DNA of 64,000 bases. It comes from Streptomyces sp. KMM 9044. GTDB lineage: Bacteria > Actinomycetota > Actinomycetes > Streptomycetales > Streptomycetaceae. The stretch is from the NCBI RefSeq assembly GCF_024701375.2, contig NZ_CP113910.1, positions 5,580,001 through 5,644,000 on the forward strand. The letters run 5' to 3'. How positions within the stretch are numbered: position 1 is the first letter of the stretch; every line of letters starts with the position of its first letter. Shown here one piece after another: positions 59,630-64,000 of the stretch. The position numbers and the translations under genes were made by a program. The notes under the pieces were generated by a model, which worked only from the letters and a program-made list of their open reading frames with translations, was not told where the DNA came from and searched no databases.

Positions 59630-60439
59630 GTGGCCGGATCGACGACCGCCGAACGCGGTGAACGTCAGCGGAAGTCGTCCGGCCCGCCGCCCGTGCGGTG
59701 CCGACGGTGGCGGCGGTGGTGGCGGCGACATCTTCGTCTGATCGTCATCTTGTCGGTCGCCCTGGTATTCCTCGGCAGTGGCACGTTCTGGCTGCTGTAC
59801 GGGTCCGATCTGGCCCGGGTGGAGCGGGTGACGGTGTCCGGCACCCGGGTTCTGAGCCCCGGGGAGGTGCGCGAGGCCGCCGATGTCCCCGTCGGGGACC
59901 CGCTGGCCGCGGTGGACACGGACGCGATCACCTCGCGGCTCCGCGAGGAATTGCCCCGGATCGACACGGTTGACGTGGTCCGTTCCTGGCCGCACGGAAT
60001 CGGGCTGAACATCACCGAGCGGGTACCGGTTCTTCTGGTCGAAAAAGGCGGCGAGTTCACCGAGATCGACGACGGAGGTGTCCGGTACGCCACGGTTTCC
60101 AAGGCGCCCGAAGGTGTTCCCCGGCTGGAATTGGACGTGCGCCGGAGCGGCACCACGGCTGCGAGTCTGCGCCGCTTCGGCGAGAACCGCCTGGTGCGCG
60201 AGGCGGTGCGGGTCGCGCGTGAGGTGCCGGACGCCGTCGCCCGTACCGCGCGGAGCGTCGAGGTCCGTTCCTACGACGACATCTCGCTGGAACTGACGGG
60301 TGGCAGGACGGTCGACTGGGGAAGCGGCGAGAATGGTGCCGCGAAGGGCCGTGCGCTCACCGCTCTGCTGAAAGCGGCGCCCGACGCACGGCACTTCGAT
60401 GTGAGTGTTCCCACCGCGCCCGCCTCATCAGGGAGTTGA
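59630..60439 (+). CDS. ftsQ: Cell division protein FtsQ (POTRA domain)
   Basis: 269-residue bitopic divisome protein. A strongly basic cytoplasmic tail (RCRRWRRWWRRHLR) leads to one helix (LIVILSVALVFLGSGTFWLL), then the POTRA domain (VERVTVSGTRVLSPGEVREA, followed by IDTVDVVRSWPHGIGLNITE) and the FtsQ/DivIB beta domain. GTG at 59630 has GGAAGG upstream. It lies 55 bp after murG and 279 bp before ftsZ, whose leader contains separate promoter candidates. Confidence 0.94.
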   Translation: MAGSTTAERGERQRKSSGPPPVRCRRWRRWWRRHLRLIVILSVALVFLGSGTFWLLYGSDLARVERVTVSGTRVLSPGEVREAADVPVGDPLAAVDTDAITSRLREELPRIDTVDVVRSWPHGIGLNITERVPVLLVEKGGEFTEIDDGGVRYATVSKAPEGVPRLELDVRRSGTTAASLRRFGENRLVREAVRVAREVPDAVARTARSVEVRSYDDISLELTGGRTVDWGSGENGAAKGRALTALLKAAPDARHFDVSVPTAPASSGS

Positions 60440-60492
60440 CGTACATCAGTGCAGGTCGGCCCCCTGGTTGGGTGGAGCCACGGCTGATCACA

Positions 60493-60498
60493 TAGGGT
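60493..60498 (+). promoter_or_regulatory. ftsZ: Candidate -10 (TAGGGT), distal ftsZ promoter
   Basis: TAGGGT lies 54 bp after the ftsQ stop, with a weak TTGGGT -35 candidate near 60468. S. coelicolor ftsZ is known to have three promoters in its upstream region; this is one candidate position. Confidence 0.4.
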
Positions 60499-60529
60499 GA
60501 AAAGAAAAACGGGAGGTTCGGCGTGTTCG

Positions 60530-60559
60530 TTGAACGTGCGCCACTTGTCGACTTAGTGT
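60530..60559 (+). promoter_or_regulatory. ftsZ: Candidate ftsZ promoter (TTGAAC-N18-TAGTGT)
   Basis: TTGAAC at 60530-60535 and TAGTGT at 60554-60559 are close to the principal sigma-factor consensus with an 18-bp spacer. Transcription would begin about 155 nt before the ftsZ start. One S. coelicolor ftsZ promoter is developmentally induced in aerial hyphae; whether this is it cannot be told by eye. Confidence 0.6.
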
Positions 60560-60595
60560 CCTGTTCAGAGGACTCCAGGGAACAGACACACTGGT

Positions 60596-60620
60596 AACCC
60601 TAAACTTCAACGTTAGGGTT
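60596..60620. promoter_or_regulatory. Perfect palindrome AACCCTAA-N9-TTAGGGTT upstream of ftsZ
   Basis: Eight-base inverted repeats at 60596-60603 and 60613-60620 flank a 9-nt spacer, about 100 bp before ftsZ. The right arm contains a TAGGGT hexamer, so the site could combine a promoter with a regulator-binding dyad. It is too AT-rich and symmetric to be a typical Streptomyces terminator. Confidence 0.7.
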
Positions 60621-60718
60621 CGGGTCGGCGATACGGACCGTCCCCATCGGCATCAGTCGTCGGACCGCGGCACGGCCGTGAGGCGGCGACACGTAACTCG
60701 AGGCGAGAGGCCTTCGAC

Positions 60719-61912
60719 GTGGCAGCACCGCAGAACTACCTCGCAGTCATCAAAGTCATCGGTGTCGGCGGCGGTGGTGTCAATGCCATCAACCGGATGA
60801 TCGAGGTCGGTCTCAAGGGCGTCGAGTTCATCGCCATCAACACCGACGCGCAAGCCCTGTTGATGAGCGATGCCGACGTCAAGCTCGACGTCGGCCGTGA
60901 ACTCACCCGCGGACTCGGCGCCGGAGCCAATCCGGCCGTCGGCCGCAAGGCGGCCGAGGACCACCGAGAGGAGATCGAGGAGGTCCTCAAGGGGGCCGAC
61001 ATGGTCTTCGTGACGGCCGGCGAGGGCGGCGGCACCGGCACCGGCGGGGCCCCCGTGGTGGCCAACATCGCCCGCTCGCTCGGCGCTCTCACCATCGGCG
61101 TGGTCACCCGCCCGTTCACCTTCGAAGGGCGGCGCCGCGCCAACCAGGCGGAGGACGGTATCGCCGAGCTCCGCGAAGAGGTCGACACCCTCATCGTCAT
61201 CCCCAACGACCGGCTGCTGTCCATCTCGGACCGCCAGGTCTCGGTCCTGGACGCCTTCAAGTCGGCGGACCAGGTCCTGCTCTCCGGTGTCCAGGGCATC
61301 ACCGACCTCATCACCACCCCCGGCCTGATCAACCTCGACTTCGCTGACGTCAAGTCGGTCATGTCCGAGGCAGGGTCGGCCCTCATGGGCATCGGCTCGG
61401 CCCGCGGCGACGACCGCGCGGTGGCCGCCGCCGAGATGGCGATCTCCTCACCGCTGCTGGAAGCCTCCATCGACGGTGCCAGGGGCGTCCTGCTCTCCAT
61501 CTCCGGCGGCAGCGACCTCGGCCTGTTCGAGATCAACGAGGCCGCCCAGTTGGTGAGCGAGGCGGCCCACCCCGAGGCCAACATCATCTTCGGCGCGGTG
61601 ATCGACGATGCTCTCGGTGACGAGGTCCGGGTCACGGTGATCGCAGCCGGCTTCGACGGGGGTCAGCCGCCCTCGAAGCGGGACAACGTCCTCGGCTCCT
61701 CCTCGGCCAAGCGCGAGGAGCCCGCCCCCGCGCGCCAGCCCGAGAGCCGCCCGTCCTTCGGTTCCCTGGGCAGCGTCACGCCCAAGGAGGAGCCGGAGCA
61801 GGCCCCCGAGCCGGTCAGCGACGTCCCGGCCGCCCAGCCGCCCGTCCCGCCGTCCCGTACCTATGCGGACAGCACGGCCGAGGAACTGGACGTACCGGAC
61901 TTCCTCAAGTGA
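60719..61912 (+). CDS. ftsZ: Tubulin-like division GTPase FtsZ
   Basis: 397-residue GTPase that polymerises into the Z-ring and, in Streptomyces, into spore-septum ladders. The T1-T3 loops include [15 protein letters not shown] and INTDAQAL; the tubulin signature is [13 protein letters not shown] (T4). [26 protein letters not shown] and the T7 loop follow. After the core (about residue 315) a disordered Pro/Ser/Glu linker leads to the C-terminal conserved peptide ELDVPDFLK, which binds SepF. GTG at 60719 follows GAGAGG. The pgeF GTG overlaps its stop (GTGA). Several promoter candidates and a dyad occupy the 279 bp upstream. Confidence 0.98.
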   Translation: MAAPQNYLAVIKVIGVGGGGVNAINRMIEVGLKGVEFIAINTDAQALLMSDADVKLDVGRELTRGLGAGANPAVGRKAAEDHREEIEEVLKGADMVFVTAGEGGGTGTGGAPVVANIARSLGALTIGVVTRPFTFEGRRRANQAEDGIAELREEVDTLIVIPNDRLLSISDRQVSVLDAFKSADQVLLSGVQGITDLITTPGLINLDFADVKSVMSEAGSALMGIGSARGDDRAVAAAEMAISSPLLEASIDGARGVLLSISGGSDLGLFEINEAAQLVSEAAHPEANIIFGAVIDDALGDEVRVTVIAAGFDGGQPPSKRDNVLGSSSAKREEPAPARQPESRPSFGSLGSVTPKEEPEQAPEPVSDVPAAQPPVPPSRTYADSTAEELDVPDFLK

Positions 61913-62637
61913 TAGGACAGCGTGACAGCGTGCGCGGCGCGCACTTCGCCCTCACCGACCGGTGGGGCGGGGTGAGCGCCGCTCCGTATGCGGAGCTCAA
62001 TCTCGGGGGGGCGGTCGGCGACGACTCCGGCGCCGTGCGCGCCAACCGTGAACTGACCGCGAAGTCCCTTGGCCTGGACCCGGCCCGGGTGGTCTGGATG
62101 AACCAGGTGCACGGGGCCGACACGGTCGTGGTGGACGAGCCGTGGAGCGGAAGTCCCGTCCCCGGGGCCGACGCGGTGGTCACCGCGCGGCAGGGTCTCG
62201 CCCTCGCGGTGCTCACCGCCGACTGCGTCCCGGTGCTGCTCGCCGACCCCGTCGCCGGTGTCGTCGCGGCGGCCCACGCGGGCCGGCCCGGACTGGTCGC
62301 GGGCGTGGTCCCCGCCGCCGTACGGGCCATGACGGAACTCGGCGCAGATCCGGCCCGGATCGTCGCCCGCACCGGCCCCGCCGTCTGCGGCCGTTGTTAC
62401 GAGGTGCCGGAGCGGATGCGTGCCGAGGTGGCCGCCGTCGAGCCGGCGGCGTACGGGGAGACGGGCTGGGGCACACCGGCGGTCGATGTGGCCGGGGGCG
62501 TGCACGCCCAGCTCGAACGGCTCGGCGTGGGCGACCGGGAGCAGTCGCCGGTGTGCACGCTGGAGTCGGAAGACCATTTCTCGTACCGGCGGGACCGCAC
62601 CACCGGGCGGCTCGCGGGCTATGTGTGGCTGGACTGA
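61909..62637 (+). CDS. pgeF: Peptidoglycan editing factor PgeF (YfiH/YlmD, multicopper-oxidase-like DUF152)
   Basis: 242-residue protein of the DUF152 family. In E. coli the homolog removes mis-incorporated residues from UDP-MurNAc precursors; other members act as purine nucleoside phosphorylases. The metal-site triad is visible as [11 protein letters not shown] (His), [13 protein letters not shown] (Cys) and [15 protein letters not shown] (His). The family usually has AAHAGWRG; here the Trp is replaced in HAGRPG. A second conserved patch is [15 protein letters not shown] at 61909 overlaps the ftsZ stop by 4 nt, so it is coupled to ftsZ. Confidence 0.9.
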   Translation: MIGQRDSVRGAHFALTDRWGGVSAAPYAELNLGGAVGDDSGAVRANRELTAKSLGLDPARVVWMNQVHGADTVVVDEPWSGSPVPGADAVVTARQGLALAVLTADCVPVLLADPVAGVVAAAHAGRPGLVAGVVPAAVRAMTELGADPARIVARTGPAVCGRCYEVPERMRAEVAAVEPAAYGETGWGTPAVDVAGGVHAQLERLGVGDREQSPVCTLESEDHFSYRRDRTTGRLAGYVWLD

Positions 62638-62643
62638 TGGGGC

Positions 62644-63375
62644 ATGACGGACCGTAAGGGCGAACTCGCCGCGAATCTCGCGGATGTGGAGGAACGGATC
62701 GCCGCCGCATGCGCGGCCGCCGGGCGCGGGCGCGAGGAGGTGACACTGATCGTGGTCACCAAGACCTTCCCCGCGAGCGATGTGCGGATCCTGTCGGAGC
62801 TCGGTGTGCGGCACGTCGCCGAGAACCGTGATCAGGACGCCGCCCCGAAAGCCGCCGCATGTGCGGGCCTGCCCCTTGAATGGCACTTTGTCGGGCAACT
62901 TCAAACCAACAAGGTGCGTTCTGTGGTCGGTTACGCCGATTTCGTGCAGTCCGTCGACCGTTCCCGACTGGTCACGGCGCTCTCGAAGGAGGCCGTGCGC
63001 ACCGGGCGCGAACTCGGCTGCCTCATCCAGGTCGCGCTCGACGCCGATGGGCCCGCGGCGGGAGGGGGGCGGGGTGAGCGCGGCGGCGTGGCGCCGGGCG
63101 GCATCGCGGAGCTGGCCGATCTCGTCGCCGGGGCCGAAGGGCTGCGGCTGGACGGGCTGATGACCGTCGCCCCGCTCACCGGGGAGTACGCGGGGCGGCA
63201 ACGGGCCGCGTTCGAGCGCTTGATGGATTTGTCGACCGACCTGCGCGTGGCCCGTCCTGCTGCGAACATGGTCTCCGCGGGGATGAGTGCGGATCTCGAA
63301 CAGGCTGTTGCGGCCGGAGCGACACATGTGCGCGTCGGCAGTGCGGTACTCGGAGTCCGCTCCAGGCTCGGGTAA
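62644..63375 (+). CDS. YggS/PROSC family PLP-binding protein (YlmE)
   Basis: 243-residue TIM-barrel protein holding pyridoxal phosphate, involved in PLP and amino-acid homeostasis without known catalysis. PLP Lys is in [13 protein letters not shown]. Further landmarks are [44 protein letters not shown] and the C-terminal [20 protein letters not shown] with RVGSAVLG. A Gly-rich insertion ([16 protein letters not shown]) interrupts the region after [10 protein letters not shown]. The ATG at 62644 lies 6 bp after pgeF. sepF follows after 128 bp. Position in the ftsZ-pgeF-yggS-sepF string is conserved in Gram-positives. Confidence 0.95.
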   Translation: MTDRKGELAANLADVEERIAAACAAAGRGREEVTLIVVTKTFPASDVRILSELGVRHVAENRDQDAAPKAAACAGLPLEWHFVGQLQTNKVRSVVGYADFVQSVDRSRLVTALSKEAVRTGRELGCLIQVALDADGPAAGGGRGERGGVAPGGIAELADLVAGAEGLRLDGLMTVAPLTGEYAGRQRAAFERLMDLSTDLRVARPAANMVSAGMSADLEQAVAAGATHVRVGSAVLGVRSRLG

Positions 63376-63503
63376 CGTCGCCAGGAAGTCGGACCACAGT
63401 AGAAAATATGGTCATTGCCGCTGATCGGCGGATTGAGGACCTTGTGGATCGCGGGCACTTGGCGGTCGTCAGCGGATCCACCACAGAGCGGAGGGCACGG
63501 AGA

Positions 63504-64000
63504 ATGGCCGGCGCGATGCGCAAGATGGCGGTCTACCTCGGCCTCGTGGAGGACGATGGGTACGACGGCCGCGGATTTGACCCAGACGACGACTTCGAAC
63601 CCGAACTCGACCCGGAGTCCGAGCGGGACCACCGACGGCACGAGCCGTCGCACCAGTCGCACAGCGCACACGGGGCACATCAGCCCCAAAGGGACGAAGG
63701 GGTGCGAATCGCCCAGTCGTCCCCGTCTCGTGAACCGGTCGCCCGGTCTGCTTCGCTTCCCGCTGAATCGGCACGCCCAGCGCGCATCGCGCCCGTGGCA
63801 TCCATCACACAAGAACGCGCCAGCCTGGAGAAGAACGCACCGGTGATCATGCCCAAGGTCGTGTCGGAACGAGAGCCTTACCGGATCACCACACTTCACC
63901 CGCGGACCTACAACGAGGCCCGTACCATCGGGGAACACTTCCGCGAAGGCACTCCGGTGATCATGAATTTGACCGAGATGGACGACACGGACGCCAAGCG
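63504..64000 (+). CDS. sepF: Z-ring anchor SepF, 3' end outside window
   Basis: First 165 codons of SepF, which tethers FtsZ to the membrane. [14 protein letters not shown] is the amphipathic membrane-binding helix; Streptomyces has a short MAGA extension before it. An acidic, His/Ser/Pro-rich linker of about 90 residues follows, then the folded core begins at [20 protein letters not shown] and [13 protein letters not shown]. The window ends inside this core domain. ATG at 63504 has a GGAG element just upstream. The distance to yggS (128 bp) leaves room for an own promoter. Confidence 0.94.
   Translation, partial: MAGAMRKMAVYLGLVEDDGYDGRGFDPDDDFEPELDPESERDHRRHEPSHQSHSAHGAHQPQRDEGVRIAQSSPSREPVARSASLPAESARPARIAPVASITQERASLEKNAPVIMPKVVSEREPYRITTLHPRTYNEARTIGEHFREGTPVIMNLTEMDDTDAK

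Overview
This window is chromosomal DNA of a high-GC actinomycete, almost certainly a Streptomyces. Evidence: very high GC at third codon positions, frequent GTG starts, GTGA/ATGA stop-start overlaps, a glucokinase of the GlkA type, the MacRS two-component pair, a SAV_6107-type HEPN protein, a DUF5304 protein beside glkA, and the division and cell-wall cluster in the Streptomyces order rsmH-ftsL-ftsI-murE-murF-mraY-murD-ftsW-murG-ftsQ-ftsZ-pgeF-yggS-sepF. I see no transposase, integrase, phage gene, CRISPR array, rRNA or tRNA. It reads as conserved core chromosome, not a genomic island.

Layout. 1-7.6 kb: two tandem NlpC/P60 wall hydrolases, a lipoprotein metalloprotease, a GT87-type membrane glycosyltransferase, a PimB-like mannosyltransferase and a long-chain acyl-CoA synthetase. 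7.9-14.1 kb: a phosphoesterase, then an SRPBCC - ArsA-like ATPase - DUF5304 - glkA block, a VOC protein and an EEP-family hydrolase. 14.1-19.9 kb: a repeat-bearing membrane protein, an esterase, a PlsC acyltransferase, macS-macR and a D-2-hydroxyacid dehydrogenase. 19.8-25.3 kb: a fused anthranilate synthase behind a trp attenuator with an 18-residue leader peptide containing WWW, a divergent class II DAHP synthase, the bfd/bfr iron-storage pair with an iron box, and a sulfite-oxidase-like molybdoenzyme. 25.3-34.9 kb: endonuclease IV, a PASTA Ser/Thr kinase, thiO-thiS-thiG under a TPP riboswitch, a flavin oxidoreductase, an Rv2175c-type DNA-binding protein, thiE and metF. 34.9-41.4 kb: a membrane protein with a Gln/Tyr/Gly-rich tail, a CrtI-like oxidoreductase, a small unknown gene, a TetR regulator, a HEPN protein, a methyltransferase and a DUF3040 protein. 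41.7-47.4 kb: a moxR - DUF58 - transglutaminase operon and a beta-carbonic anhydrase. 47.8-64 kb: the dcw cluster, ending inside sepF.

How it works together. The right third makes lipid II and the septum: MurE/F/D build the stem peptide, MraY/MurG build the lipid intermediates, FtsW/FtsI/FtsL/FtsQ polymerise and crosslink septal wall, and FtsZ/SepF form the Z-ring. The left end contributes wall hydrolysis and lipid mannosylation, and the PASTA kinase may sense wall precursors. Aromatic, thiamine, folate and iron genes fill the middle, each with visible control: trp attenuation, a THI-box riboswitch and a DmdR/IdeR-type iron box. A repeated feature is a TANNNT -10 hexamer only 6-8 nt before the start codon, which predicts leaderless mRNAs for about nine genes.

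Limits: all family calls come from reading motifs and gene order by eye, with no database search. Promoters and operators are candidates.
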